DNA of 33,923 nucleotides from UBA2272 sp034368805 (GTDB lineage: Bacteria; Actinomycetota; Coriobacteriia; Anaerosomatales; Anaerosomataceae). Shown piece by piece: positions 14,824 to 22,834 of the stretch; position 1 is the stretch's first letter, and every line of letters begins with the position of its first letter. Below the pieces are notes generated by a model, which saw only the letters and a program-made list of their open reading frames with translations, made no database searches and was not told where the DNA came from. The stretch spans positions 1 through 33,923 of the forward strand of contig JAXMLJ010000088.1 of assembly GCA_034368805.1 (NCBI GenBank), given 5' to 3'. A program made the position numbers and the translations under genes.

Positions 14824-14852
14824 ACGATACACAGGGAGGCTTCCTCATACAA
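14824..14852 (-). promoter_or_regulatory. promoter and likely operator of the arsR-acr3 operon
   Basis: On the minus strand TTGTAT (14852-14847) and TATCGT (14829-14824) are 17 bases apart. An interrupted dyad ATCGT/ACGAT (14806-14810 with 14824-14828, 13 bases between) covers the -10 and the start of the transcript, a position that suits ArsR repression. Confidence 0.6.
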
Positions 14853-14942
14853 GAAGCCGAGCGCGGATTTCGTCGCTTATCCGCTTCGATCGGTAAGAAG
14901 TCGGTTAACCGGGTGCCTGTGCGCCCCGTGGGGAACTCACGC

Positions 14943-14975
14943 TTGACACCGAACGATGCTTATAGCAATCATCGT
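14943..14975 (+). promoter_or_regulatory. promoter with operator-like dyad upstream of yedE
   Basis: A consensus TTGACA at 14943-14948 is followed 18 bases later by AATCAT (14967-14972, 4 of 6 matches). A perfect dyad, ACGATG at 14953-14958 and CATCGT at 14970-14975, overlaps the -10. This suggests a repressor controls the selenium cassette. The half-site shares the ACGAT word with the arsR operator 125 bases away. Confidence 0.5.
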
Positions 14976-15010
14976 GAGGGGTTATACCGTGTCCGAGAAA
15001 GGGGAGTTCT

Positions 15011-16252
15011 ATGACCAAGCGTCGTGTGATCGGCCCTACCGCCTGGATACTCGGCGGAGCGGGCCTGTTCATCGGGGCGGTCGCCGCGTGGCTGGTGAGT
15101 CAGGGGAATCCGGGCAACATGGGCCTGTGTATCGCGTGCTTCCTGCGCGACATCACGGGCTTCTTCGTCGGCGGATCGACCAACCAGGCCGTCGTCGCCT
15201 ACATCCGGCCCGAGATCATCGGCATCATCTTAGGCGCGATGGGTGCCGCACTCGTCACGCGCGAGTTCCGCCCGCGCGGCGGGAGCCAGCCGATCATCAG
15301 ATTCGTGCTCGGCTTCATCTTCATGGCCGGCGCACTCATCTTCCTCGGGTGTACCGTGCGCGCGTGGCTGCGCCTCGGTGGCGGCGACCTGTCCGCTCTG
15401 TGGGGCGTGGCGGGTATCGTCGCCGGCGTGATCGTCGGCATCGTGTTCCTGAAGCGTGGCTTCAACATGGGGCGGGCGAAGAACCTGGCCAAGCCGCTCG
15501 GCTGGCTGCTTCCCGCCGTCGGCGTGGCGATGCTCGCGTTGCTGCTCCTCTCGACGTACGGCACCAAGCCCGACTGGGCCACTGTCACGCCGGCCAACGG
15601 CAAGGCGGTCGTTCCGGGTGAGGTCGTCGTCACCACCGACGGCACCGTGATCAAGCCCGCGGACGCCACGCTCGTGGACGGCGCAGTAGTGGCCGCCGAC
15701 GGGACGGTGCTGGCCGACGCGGACAAGGTGGCCGAGACCAAGCCGATGCCTGGCGGTAAGCGGGCGCCGCTGTGGATCTCGCTTGTCGCCGGCCTTGCCA
15801 TCGGCGTCGTGGCGCAGCGCAGCCGCTTTTGCTCGATCGGTGGCATCCGCGACGCGATACTCGTCCGCCGATTCGATCTACTGTTCGGCGTGGTAGGCCT
15901 GCTCATTGGTGCCACTGTCGTGAACATGGTCTTCGGGCAGTACAACCTCGGCTTCACCGGCCAGCCCGTGGCGCACAACGACGCGCTCGGCAGCTTCGCG
16001 GCGATGACCGTGGCGACGTTTGCGGCCATCCTGCTCGGCGGATGCCCGTTCCGTCAGGTGATCATGGGCTCCGAGGGCGATGCCGACTCGTTCATGGCGG
16101 TCGCGGGCATGCTCGTGGGCGCGGGAGCCACGCACTTCTTCAAGCTCGCGTCGTCCGCCGCCGGCCTTGCCGACATCGCGTGGCCGGCGCTCGGCGTGAT
16201 GGCAGTCGTCCTCGTCGGGGTTGCCGTCCTCGGCTCCCGCACAACCGCATAG
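15011..16252 (+). CDS. yedE: YedE-family putative selenium transporter
   Basis: A 413-residue membrane protein with about ten helices in two halves. The family motifs are present: NMGLCIACFLRDITGFF near residue 40, LGCTVRAWLRLGGGD, SRFCSIGGIRD and LLGGCPFRQVIMG. YedE is known mainly from its strong co-occurrence with selenium metabolism genes (selD, yedF) and is thought to import a selenium or sulfur compound; direct transport data are limited. Between the halves is a polar stretch (about residues 195-245) with repeats like TTDGTVIKPADATLVDG and AADGTVLADAD. It may be an extracytoplasmic loop enlarged by duplication. The ATG has GGGGAG about 5 bases upstream. It leads a cassette with three tightly spaced genes. 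Confidence 0.9.
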   Translation: MTKRRVIGPTAWILGGAGLFIGAVAAWLVSQGNPGNMGLCIACFLRDITGFFVGGSTNQAVVAYIRPEIIGIILGAMGAALVTREFRPRGGSQPIIRFVLGFIFMAGALIFLGCTVRAWLRLGGGDLSALWGVAGIVAGVIVGIVFLKRGFNMGRAKNLAKPLGWLLPAVGVAMLALLLLSTYGTKPDWATVTPANGKAVVPGEVVVTTDGTVIKPADATLVDGAVVAADGTVLADADKVAETKPMPGGKRAPLWISLVAGLAIGVVAQRSRFCSIGGIRDAILVRRFDLLFGVVGLLIGATVVNMVFGQYNLGFTGQPVAHNDALGSFAAMTVATFAAILLGGCPFRQVIMGSEGDADSFMAVAGMLVGAGATHFFKLASSAAGLADIAWPALGVMAVVLVGVAVLGSRTTA

Positions 16253-16273
16253 CGCGAGAGAAGGGAAGACCCC

Positions 16274-16483
16274 ATGACTGAACTCGACGTGCGCGGGCTG
16301 TCGTGCCCGATGCCGCTCATGCACACCAAGAAGGCGCTCGAGAGCGACCCGGCCGAGATCGTCGTCCACGCCGACAGCGGGACCGCCAAGGCCAACGTCG
16401 CGGCCCTGCTGGCCGACGAAGGTTACACGGTCACGATCGAGGAGTCGGGCGAGGAGTACCGCATCAAGGGAGTTCGCGCGTGA
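16274..16483 (+). CDS. TusA/SirA-like sulfur or selenium carrier (YedF N-terminal type)
   Basis: A 69-residue protein with the TusA fold signature LDVRGLSCPMPLMHTKKAL; the CPMP cysteine carries a persulfide or perselenide in this family. It corresponds to the N-terminal half of YedF, a selenium-metabolism protein that in other genomes is fused to a DsrE-like domain. It starts 21 bases after yedE with AGAGAAGGGA upstream and overlaps the DUF3343 gene by 4 bases. The likely role is to accept selenium (or sulfur) brought in by YedE and pass it on towards SelD or other carriers, which is inference from context. Confidence 0.88.
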   Translation: MTELDVRGLSCPMPLMHTKKALESDPAEIVVHADSGTAKANVAALLADEGYTVTIEESGEEYRIKGVRA

Positions 16484-17031
16484 GGCTGTTCGGCCGCAAG
16501 GACGCGCATCCGAGCCCGGGCGCCGAAGAGGCGCTCGGGCTGTTCCTCTTCGAGGCCGTCAACGACGCGATCGCCGCCGAGCGTGCGCTCAAGGCGGCCG
16601 GCTACGGCGTACACTTGGTGGCGCCGCCGCCCCACCTGCGCGCCGGTTGCGATCTCTCGGTCGCGCTTGAGCGCGTGGAACACGTCGGCGCAGAACGAGT
16701 GCTCGCCGAGGCGGGTGTTCACGTGCGCGAGTGGGCGAACGACACCGAGGGCACCGCGAGCGTGTGCGATCTCGTGACGACGGTGGACTTTGGCGACTGG
16801 CTGATGGTCCGCGCCGGGAACATGAAGATCGTCGTGGAGAAGGCGACCGGCGTGATCGTGAACACGTCGGGCGGCGGCTGCCCGGACATCCCGTACCTGA
16901 ACCTCGCGCTTGTGGGCAAGCGCCTCGATGAGGTGGCGCGCCCCAAGGATCTCGGCTATACGCTGTGCGGGCTGATGCTTGATCGCACCTACGTGGAGGT
17001 CCGCGCGCTGCTTGAGGTTGATGGCCGATGA
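16480..17031 (+). CDS. DUF3343-like selenium-associated carrier protein with C-terminal extension
   Basis: A 183-residue protein starting at the GTG that overlaps the TusA-like stop. Residues about 20-65 (LFLFEAVNDAIAAERALK, then a Gly/Pro turn and CDLSVAL) fit the small DUF3343 putative Se/S carrier domain, which is usually about 80 residues and stands alone. Here it is followed by a second region of about 100 residues with two notable cysteine motifs, SGGGCPDIPYLN and GYTLCGLMLDR. I do not recognise this extension with certainty. It overlaps the next gene by 4 bases. The cysteines could shuttle selenium between the TusA-like protein and a downstream acceptor. Confidence 0.75.
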   Translation: MRLFGRKDAHPSPGAEEALGLFLFEAVNDAIAAERALKAAGYGVHLVAPPPHLRAGCDLSVALERVEHVGAERVLAEAGVHVREWANDTEGTASVCDLVTTVDFGDWLMVRAGNMKIVVEKATGVIVNTSGGGCPDIPYLNLALVGKRLDEVARPKDLGYTLCGLMLDRTYVEVRALLEVDGR

Positions 17032-17915
17032 CGCTGCTCGTTGTCGCCACGTACCCCGTGATCGGGGGCCCGGTTCTTGCGGGACCGGTGACCATCGAGT
17101 CCGACGGCGCGCTGGCAATCGACGGTACTCGCGTGCCGAGTTCTCAGGGCACCTCGGCGATGCTGGGCGCGGCGACTCAGGTCGCCACTCACCTCGGCAC
17201 GCCGGCGCCGTACGCTCTCGTTGCCGGTGACATCGGACGCGGCGACGGCACACGTCACGTCTACGAGCGCCTGGCCGAGGTAGCGACGCGCGTCCGTCCC
17301 TCGGTCATCGCGTTCCACTACATGCAGCCGGTGATGGCGCTGATGCGCAGAGCGATCGAGCAGCTGGCCGAGGCGGCGCCCGAGGCGCTGCTTGTCGCCG
17401 ATGCGGGCGGGATGTATGCCGCCAAGGCGGCGGGGCTGGCGAACCGCTTCGAACTCATGACTCCGGACGTGGGAGAGCTTGGCTTCCTCGCCGATCCCGA
17501 CGTCACGCACCCCGCCTACGTCTCTCACTACCTCTTCGGCAACGAGGGGTTCGATCCCGTCGTGCTGGCTGCGAGGGCCCATGCGACCGGCGCCGCCGCC
17601 CGCGTCTTGCTTATCAAGGGCGTGCGCGACCACATCGCACTCGACGGCGCGATCGCCGAGGTCGTCGACGAGCCGTGCGTGCCCGAGCTCGAGGCCATCG
17701 GCGGAACGGGCGACACGGTCACGGGTCTTGCCTCGGCGTTCCTCGCTGCGGGCTTTCCCACGGTGGACGCGGCGCGATGCGCGTGTCTGGCCAACCGCGA
17801 GGCGGGCCGGGCGATGCGCGCGACACCCGCGATGCACGCCGCAGATCTGGTAGCGGCCCTGCCGAACGTCCTGCGCGACAACCTCTGCCGGTGGGGTGGC
17901 GCTTGCGTGGTCTAG
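17028..17915 (+). CDS. ribokinase/NAD(P)HX-dehydratase-fold protein of the selenium cassette
   Basis: A 295-residue protein with the ribokinase-superfamily signature GGTGDTVTGLASAFLAAGFP near residue 225, the anion hole and catalytic Asp region. The middle (LLVADAGGMYAAKA, ELMTPDVGELGFL) matches the substrate-side pattern of YjeF C-terminal-type (NAD(P)H-hydrate dehydratase) proteins. Four cysteines lie near the C-terminus (ARCACLAN, NLCRWGGAC), which is unusual for that enzyme. The ATG overlaps the DUF3343 stop (ATGA), so it belongs to the yedE operon. A role in selenium handling, for example phosphorylating or repairing a selenium-containing metabolite, is inference. Normal NAD(P)HX repair is the conservative alternative. 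Confidence 0.75.
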   Translation: MTLLVVATYPVIGGPVLAGPVTIESDGALAIDGTRVPSSQGTSAMLGAATQVATHLGTPAPYALVAGDIGRGDGTRHVYERLAEVATRVRPSVIAFHYMQPVMALMRRAIEQLAEAAPEALLVADAGGMYAAKAAGLANRFELMTPDVGELGFLADPDVTHPAYVSHYLFGNEGFDPVVLAARAHATGAAARVLLIKGVRDHIALDGAIAEVVDEPCVPELEAIGGTGDTVTGLASAFLAAGFPTVDAARCACLANREAGRAMRATPAMHAADLVAALPNVLRDNLCRWGGACVV

Positions 17916-17996
17916 GCTGCTGCGTGGTGTAGCATGAGGCGCGCGCTTATCGGTACGATGATCGCGCACGAGCAGCTGACACGCAGGGAGGGGCTC

Positions 17997-18215
17997 ATGC
18001 TCTTCGGCATCGTCATCACCCGCACTATTCTCATCGGCGGCGGTGCCGCGATCCTCGCGCTCATGGTGTTCCAGGTCATGCAGGGCAAGCGCAAGATCAA
18101 GTTCAAGGGCCCGCTGCACATGAAGGTCCACCGCATGAGCGCGTACGCGATTGTCGTTCTCGCGGTCCTTCACGCGCTTGCGGGACTCGTCTACGTCAAC
18201 GTCGTCCGGCTCTAG
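17997..18215 (+). CDS. small two-helix membrane protein with conserved-looking histidines
   Basis: A 72-residue protein with helices at about residues 4-27 and 47-70, and a basic segment between them (GKRKIKFKGPLHMKVH). Histidines at 41, 45 and 59 (HMKVHRMSAYAIVVLAVLHAL) recall the haem-binding face of small b-type cytochromes, but no family is recognised. The ATG at 17997 has GGGAGGGG directly upstream; a longer frame from 17934 lacks a ribosome site. It sits between the selenium cassette and sppA, 24 bases before the latter. Confidence 0.65.
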   Translation: MLFGIVITRTILIGGGAAILALMVFQVMQGKRKIKFKGPLHMKVHRMSAYAIVVLAVLHALAGLVYVNVVRL

Positions 18216-18238
18216 ACACGCCGACCACCGGAGGAACA

Positions 18239-19240
18239 ATGGATACCCCCTCAGACGCGCCGGAGCAGCCCGCCCTCTCACCGCCCGCCGCACCGGTCGC
18301 GTTTTCTCCCGCTCCGGCGAAGGCGCCGATGTCGGCCGGCGCTAAGTGGGCCATCGGTCTGACCATCGGCTTTGTCATCCTGACGCTGCTCTCGTGCGTG
18401 GGACTCGTGGTGGTGGCTGCCACGGATGGTCCCGTCATTGGATCGTACGGCGACAGCATCGCGCTCATCCACATCGGTGGCGTGATCGCCGGGAGCGGCA
18501 CGACCTACCAGGGGGTGGCGTCCCCGGAGTACGTCCTCGACCAGCTCGACCAGGCGCTCGCCGATGACAGCGTGCGTGCGATCCTGTTGCGGATCGACTC
18601 TCCCGGTGGGACCGTCGCGGCCTCACAGGAGATCGCGCTCGCGGTGCGTCGTGCCGCCGAGGAGAAGCCGGTCGTTGCGAGCATCGGCGATATCGGCGCG
18701 TCGGGGGCGTACATGGTGGCGTCGCAGTGCAGCGAGATCGTTGCCTCGCCCGGCTCCTCCGTGGGCAGCATCGGCGTGATCATGGAGATCCCCAACGTCG
18801 CGGGCCTGCTCGACAAGCTCGGCGTCGAGTTCACCGTCCTGACGGAAGGCGAGCACAAGGACGTCGGCAACCCCTACAGGAGCGTGACGGCCACCGAGAG
18901 CGCGATGCTCCAGGGTCAGATGGAGATCGCCTACGAGCAGTTCATCGCGGATGTGGCCACCGGTCGCGGCATGTCGGAGGCCGAGGTGCGAGAACTCGCC
19001 ACCGGCTGGGTCTGGCTCGGTAGCGAGGCGATCGAGCTCGGGCTCGTGGACACGCTTGGCAACTACGACGACGCGGTCGACGCGGCCGCCGAACTCGGCG
19101 GTATCGAGGGCGAGCCGTACATCATGACGTACGGCCAGGACTACTCGCTCGAGAGCCTGATCTGGGACATGTTCGGGATGACGGCGCGCTCCATGTCGCT
19201 CGATGCAGACGCGCTGCGGCGGGTCGGGCTGCCCCGGTGA
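18239..19240 (+). CDS. sppA: signal peptide peptidase SppA (short form)
   Basis: A 333-residue protein, the half-length form found in Gram-positive bacteria. A polar Pro/Ala-rich N-terminus is followed by one membrane helix (about 37-61) and a crotonase-like serine protease domain. Signature parts are RIDSPGGTVAASQEI, the nucleophile in GDIGAS155GAYMVAS and the general base lysine in GEHK207DVGNPYR. It degrades cleaved signal peptides at the membrane and, in some species, helps resist envelope stress. The ATG follows GGAGGAAC at normal spacing. It overlaps the next gene by 4 bases. Confidence 0.93.
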   Translation: MDTPSDAPEQPALSPPAAPVAFSPAPAKAPMSAGAKWAIGLTIGFVILTLLSCVGLVVVAATDGPVIGSYGDSIALIHIGGVIAGSGTTYQGVASPEYVLDQLDQALADDSVRAILLRIDSPGGTVAASQEIALAVRRAAEEKPVVASIGDIGASGAYMVASQCSEIVASPGSSVGSIGVIMEIPNVAGLLDKLGVEFTVLTEGEHKDVGNPYRSVTATESAMLQGQMEIAYEQFIADVATGRGMSEAEVRELATGWVWLGSEAIELGLVDTLGNYDDAVDAAAELGGIEGEPYIMTYGQDYSLESLIWDMFGMTARSMSLDADALRRVGLPR

Positions 19241-20052
19241 GCGTGGGTCGCGATGACCACGCGATGACGGTGCGCGAGGCCTTCCGTGCGGTGGTGGCCG
19301 ACCGCTCGTGGTTCAAGAAGACGGCCATCGGCGTCGGCATCATGATGATCCCGTACGTCGGGACGTTCTGGTTCACGGGTTACGGACTCGCCTGGGTGCG
19401 TGCAGCGGCCTGGGACCCTGAGGCGCAACTGCCCGAGTGGCAGCCGGTGGGTCCGCGCTTGCGCACGGGTCTCATCGCGTTCGTGGTGAGCCTCATCTAC
19501 TCGCTGCCGCTTTCCGCACTCATGATCGGTGGGATCTTCCTGCTCATCGCGCGCGGTGCCTTCGGTCTTGCCGAGATGGCGAGCGTGTGGGACTTCGTGG
19601 TCCCGCTCATCGCGTTCACGGTGGGCATGACCCTCGTGTCGGTTGTCTACGGGGTCGCTATCTGGCCGGTGTTCGCGCAGGTCGCACTGTACGACTCGAT
19701 CGAGGCCGGCTTCGATTTGCGGCGCATCTTCGGCCGGGTGCGCGAGCACGCGATGGCGTATCGCTCGGTGTTCTGGCGGGCTCTCGCGGTTGGGCTGTTC
19801 TCCTCGTTCATCGTGCTCACAGGCATGCTGGTCGTTGTCGGGGGCATGGTCTTCGGGGCCGCGCTTCTGCTGCCCGACGAGATGGCCGGACTCGTGTGGA
19901 TGCTGGTCATGCCCGCGCAGATGGTCTCCTCGGTGCTCACCGGGTTTGTGAGCGTTCTTGCGGCACTCGTGTCATACCGGTTGTGGGCCGGGTACACGAG
20001 GACCGCCTACGGCCTCGACAGTCCCGCATCCGTGCCGGACGCGGCGGTCTGA
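19237..20052 (+). CDS. DUF4013-like polytopic membrane protein
   Basis: A 271-residue protein with about six helices, starting at a GTG overlapping the sppA stop (a further start, ATG 19264, is possible). The pattern is a short amphipathic N-terminus (VREAFRAVVADRSWFKKTAIG), GYGLAWVR, long hydrophobic segments and a cytoplasmic amphipathic helix (FDLRRIFGRVREHAMAYRSVF). It fits the DUF4013 family, whose function is unknown. Co-translation with sppA suggests an envelope role. The family name is from memory of the pattern. Confidence 0.72.
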   Translation: MSVGRDDHAMTVREAFRAVVADRSWFKKTAIGVGIMMIPYVGTFWFTGYGLAWVRAAAWDPEAQLPEWQPVGPRLRTGLIAFVVSLIYSLPLSALMIGGIFLLIARGAFGLAEMASVWDFVVPLIAFTVGMTLVSVVYGVAIWPVFAQVALYDSIEAGFDLRRIFGRVREHAMAYRSVFWRALAVGLFSSFIVLTGMLVVVGGMVFGAALLLPDEMAGLVWMLVMPAQMVSSVLTGFVSVLAALVSYRLWAGYTRTAYGLDSPASVPDAAV

Positions 20053-20068
20053 CGGGCCGCGAGTGCCC

Positions 20069-20097
20069 TTACCGCGCCTGTCCGTATCGCCTACAAT
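20069..20097 (+). promoter_or_regulatory. promoter of the purine operon
   Basis: TTACCG (20069-20074) and TACAAT (20092-20097) are separated by 17 bases, 83 bases before the purC GTG. I see no PurR-box or purine riboswitch fold in the short leader. Confidence 0.55.
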
Positions 20098-20179
20098 GCA
20101 CCCATGACGCGCGGGCAGGGGCGCCCGCGTGCTCTCCCCGCCGTCCGCCCCGCGACGCCCGATCAGAAAGGACGTCTGC

Positions 20180-21064
20180 GTGCAGCCGATCGATCTCAAG
20201 CCGAGTGCTCAGGGTAAGGTCCGCGACATCTTCGACATGGGTGCGGAGCTCCTCATCGTCGCAACTGACCGCATCAGTGCGTTTGACGTGGTTCTCCCCG
20301 ATCCGATCCCGTACAAGGGCGAGGTCCTTACGAAGATCTCGCTCTTCTGGTTCGACCTGCTCCGCGACGTGGTGCCGAACCACCTCATCTCGGCCGACGA
20401 ATGCGATCTTCCCGATGCGCTCACCGATCACGCCTCGTCGCTCCGCGGCCGGTTCATGCTCGTGAAGAAGGCGCAGGTCTTCCCGGTCGAGTGCATCGTT
20501 CGTGGCTACCTTGCCGGGAGCGGCTGGAAGGAGTACCAGGCGAGCGGTACGGTGTGCGGCCAGAAGCTCCCCGACGGCCTCGTCGAATCGAGCCGCCTGC
20601 CCGAGCCGATCTTCACGCCATCGACCAAGGCCGCCATCGGCGACCACGACGAGAACATCAGCTTCGAGCAGATGGTGGAGATCGTCGGGGGCGAGCAGGC
20701 CGGGCGGTTGCGCGACATCTCGATCGCGCTGTACTCGGCAGCACGCGATCACGCCGCTTCACGCGGCATCATCATCGCGGACACGAAGTTCGAGTTCGGC
20801 CTGGTGGATGGCGAGATCACGCTCATCGACGAGGTCCTGACGCCGGACAGCTCGCGCTTCTGGCCTGCCGAGGAGTACGTGCCGGGCAGCGGCCAGCAAA
20901 GCTACGACAAGCAGTTCGTGCGCGACTGGCTCGAGGCGAGCGGGTGGGACAAGACGCCGCCGGCGCCGGCGCTTCCTGAAGACGTGATCGTGATGACCGC
21001 CGAGAAGTACGTCGAGGCGTTCGAGACGATAACCGGCATGCCGTTCTCTCCGGAAGGGGACTGA
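20180..21064 (+). CDS. purC: phosphoribosylaminoimidazole-succinocarboxamide synthase
   Basis: A 294-residue SAICAR synthetase that joins aspartate to CAIR with ATP in step 8 of IMP synthesis. Visible hallmarks are GKVRDIFD at the N-terminus (nucleotide loop), TDRISAFD, CIVRGYLAGSGWKEY, FTPSTKA, DTKFEFG and TLIDEVLTPDSSRFW. The length matches the long, yeast-like subclass rather than the roughly 240-residue enterobacterial one. The GTG at 20180 has GAAAGGA 7 bases upstream; the open frame upstream of it is not needed. It is the first gene of a run with purS, purQ and purL. Confidence 0.96.
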   Translation: MQPIDLKPSAQGKVRDIFDMGAELLIVATDRISAFDVVLPDPIPYKGEVLTKISLFWFDLLRDVVPNHLISADECDLPDALTDHASSLRGRFMLVKKAQVFPVECIVRGYLAGSGWKEYQASGTVCGQKLPDGLVESSRLPEPIFTPSTKAAIGDHDENISFEQMVEIVGGEQAGRLRDISIALYSAARDHAASRGIIIADTKFEFGLVDGEITLIDEVLTPDSSRFWPAEEYVPGSGQQSYDKQFVRDWLEASGWDKTPPAPALPEDVIVMTAEKYVEAFETITGMPFSPEGD

Positions 21065-21070
21065 GGTCCC

Positions 21071-21553
21071 GTGTCACAGCGCAGCTATGGCAACGATCGC
21101 TACCGCAAGGGCGCGAAGATCGGCTCCACCCGAAAGAGCGCGGCCGGGGCGAAGCCTGTCCGCAAACAGGGGACCGTGGACGCGGGCACCGTGTCCAAGC
21201 CCAAGAAGAAGCCCGGCCAGGACAAGGACTGGAGCGGTCTTCCCACGTCGCCGGAGATCAAGAAGTGGCGCCGGGTGTGGTGGGTGCTGCTGCTCGGCGG
21301 CCTGGCGCTGATCGGCATCGGGTGGGCCGTCCCTACGCTTCGCGAGAACATGGCGGTGCAGCGGGTGATCGCCACGACGGTACTCGGCTTCTCACTGGTA
21401 GCTGTGAGTATCGACATCTTCGTGATCCGTAAGCTCCGCAAGCAGCTCATCGAGGCGCAGGGCGCCAAGAAGCGGCCGTCCAAGGACGCTGGCGTCAAGG
21501 CTGCGGATAAGGACAAGGCCGAAGGAACCAAACCCGGCAAGGACCGTTCGTGA
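21071..21553 (+). CDS. hypothetical membrane protein with basic tails
   Basis: A 160-residue protein. Residues 1-75 are highly basic and polar (Lys/Arg/Ser/Gly). Two membrane helices lie at about 76-95 and 105-125, and the C-terminal 35 residues are again Lys-rich and low in complexity. Both tails would be cytoplasmic and could bind nucleic acid or acidic lipid, but nothing proves this. It starts with GTG 6 bases after purC and overlaps the next gene by 4 bases. No purine enzyme motif is present and I do not recognise a family. Confidence 0.7.
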   Translation: MSQRSYGNDRYRKGAKIGSTRKSAAGAKPVRKQGTVDAGTVSKPKKKPGQDKDWSGLPTSPEIKKWRRVWWVLLLGGLALIGIGWAVPTLRENMAVQRVIATTVLGFSLVAVSIDIFVIRKLRKQLIEAQGAKKRPSKDAGVKAADKDKAEGTKPGKDRS

Positions 21554-21879
21554 GCCTCAAGATCCTGCCTGCGCGCGTGAGGGCGCATCTCTACCTCTTC
21601 TGGTTCGGGATGGCGCTTGCGGGCGCGGGCGTGGTCGGTTTCTTCTTGAGCTTCTGGCGTGTCGCCTCGGCCACCCAGGCAGCCATCGACGTGCACACCG
21701 ATATCCCGGTGGTCGCCTACGCGTCGATCGGCGCGTGGCTCATCGGTCTGGCCATCATGTGGTACAGCCGGCGGACGCTCAACGCCGCCGTGGCAGAGCG
21801 CACCCGGCAGACGCGGGAATCGCTCGCGCACACTGATGCCGATACAGCCGCTGAAGCGCCCGACGGGCGCGACGCGTAA
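21550..21879 (+). CDS. hypothetical two-helix membrane protein
   Basis: A 109-residue protein with helices at about 14-36 and 50-70 and a short charged tail. The GTG start overlaps the preceding stop, and purS begins 10 bases after its end, so it is translated from the purine message. It is probably paired with the preceding membrane protein. The family is unknown. Confidence 0.68.
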   Translation: MSLKILPARVRAHLYLFWFGMALAGAGVVGFFLSFWRVASATQAAIDVHTDIPVVAYASIGAWLIGLAIMWYSRRTLNAAVAERTRQTRESLAHTDADTAAEAPDGRDA

Positions 21880-21889
21880 GGGGGAGATC

Positions 21890-22132
21890 ATGGCACGGTT
21901 CGAGATCCACGTGACCTACAAGAAGGGCATCTTCGACCCGCCTGGCGCGACGGCCGAGCGGGCGCTTGTCAACCTCGGCTACGAGGAGGTCGCCTCGGTC
22001 AAGATCGGCAAGTACATACAGCTCGAGGTGGCTGATGGTACGTCCGAGGCCCGGGTCCGTGAGATGTGCGACAAGCTGCTCGCCAACCCGGTCATCGAGG
22101 ACTACCGCATCGAGCGGGTCGGGGAGGCTTAA
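21890..22132 (+). CDS. purS: phosphoribosylformylglycinamidine synthase subunit PurS
   Basis: An 80-residue protein matching PurS in size and pattern: FEIHVTYKKGIFDPPGATAERAL, then GYEEVASVKIGKYIQLEV and CDKLLANPVIEDYRIE. PurS bridges PurQ and small PurL so that ammonia can be channelled in FGAM synthesis. The ATG at 21890 has GGGGGAG just before it; longer readings upstream overlap the previous gene. Confidence 0.95.
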   Translation: MARFEIHVTYKKGIFDPPGATAERALVNLGYEEVASVKIGKYIQLEVADGTSEARVREMCDKLLANPVIEDYRIERVGEA

Positions 22133-22136
22133 GCGT

Positions 22137-22832
22137 ATGCGCTTCGGTGTGGTGATCTTCCCCGGCTCCAACTGCGAACAAGACGCCGTCCACGCGATCC
22201 GGCACCTCGGGATGCAGGCCGACTACGTGTGGCACGGCGATACGGACCTCTCCGGTCTCGACGCGCTCGTGCTGCCCGGCGGCTTCTCCTACGGCGACTA
22301 CATCCGCTGCGGCGCCGTGGCGCGCTTCAGCCCCGTGATGGCCGAGGTCGTGCGGTTCGCCGAACGCGGCGGCCCCGTCATCGGCATCTGCAACGGCTTC
22401 CAGATCCTCGCCGAGGCGCACCTGCTGCCCGGCGCGCTGCTCCGCAACCGCGGTCTCAAGTTCATCTGCACGACGGTCGACCTGCGGGCCGAGGAGAGCG
22501 CGTGCCAGTGGCTCGACCTTGCACCCGGTACGGTCCTGCGCGTGCCGATCAACCACAACGAGGGCAACTACATCTGCGATGAGCAGACGCTCGAACGCCT
22601 CCAGGGCAATGGCCAGATCGTACTGCGCTACTGCGAACCGGACGGCTCGCGTGCCGCCGGCGGCAGCGCCCCCAACGGTGCGCTCGATGACATCGCCGGC
22701 ATCTGCAACGAGCGCGGCAACGTGTTCGGGCTCATGCCGCATCCCGAGCGGGTCGTGGACCCGTTGTCAGGCGGCACGGACGGGCAGCACTTCTTCACCG
22801 CTATCGCGCGGCACCTTGCGGAGGTGAGCTAG
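22137..22832 (+). CDS. purQ: phosphoribosylformylglycinamidine synthase, glutaminase subunit PurQ
   Basis: A 231-residue class I glutamine amidotransferase. Visible are FPGSNCEQD near the N-terminus, LPGGFSYGDYIRCGAVAR, the catalytic cysteine in GICNGFQIL, and the His-Glu pair in GLMPHPERV. It supplies ammonia to PurL. It lies 4 bases after purS and 2 bases before purL. The internal insert SRAAGGSAPNGAL is normal for PurQ. Confidence 0.96.
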   Translation: MRFGVVIFPGSNCEQDAVHAIRHLGMQADYVWHGDTDLSGLDALVLPGGFSYGDYIRCGAVARFSPVMAEVVRFAERGGPVIGICNGFQILAEAHLLPGALLRNRGLKFICTTVDLRAEESACQWLDLAPGTVLRVPINHNEGNYICDEQTLERLQGNGQIVLRYCEPDGSRAAGGSAPNGALDDIAGICNERGNVFGLMPHPERVVDPLSGGTDGQHFFTAIARHLAEVS

Positions 22833-22834
22833 AC

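Noticed and set aside
14820..15014. A 64-codon ORF between arsR and yedE
   Set aside because: It covers both promoters and their dyads, lacks a ribosome site and has poor codon use.
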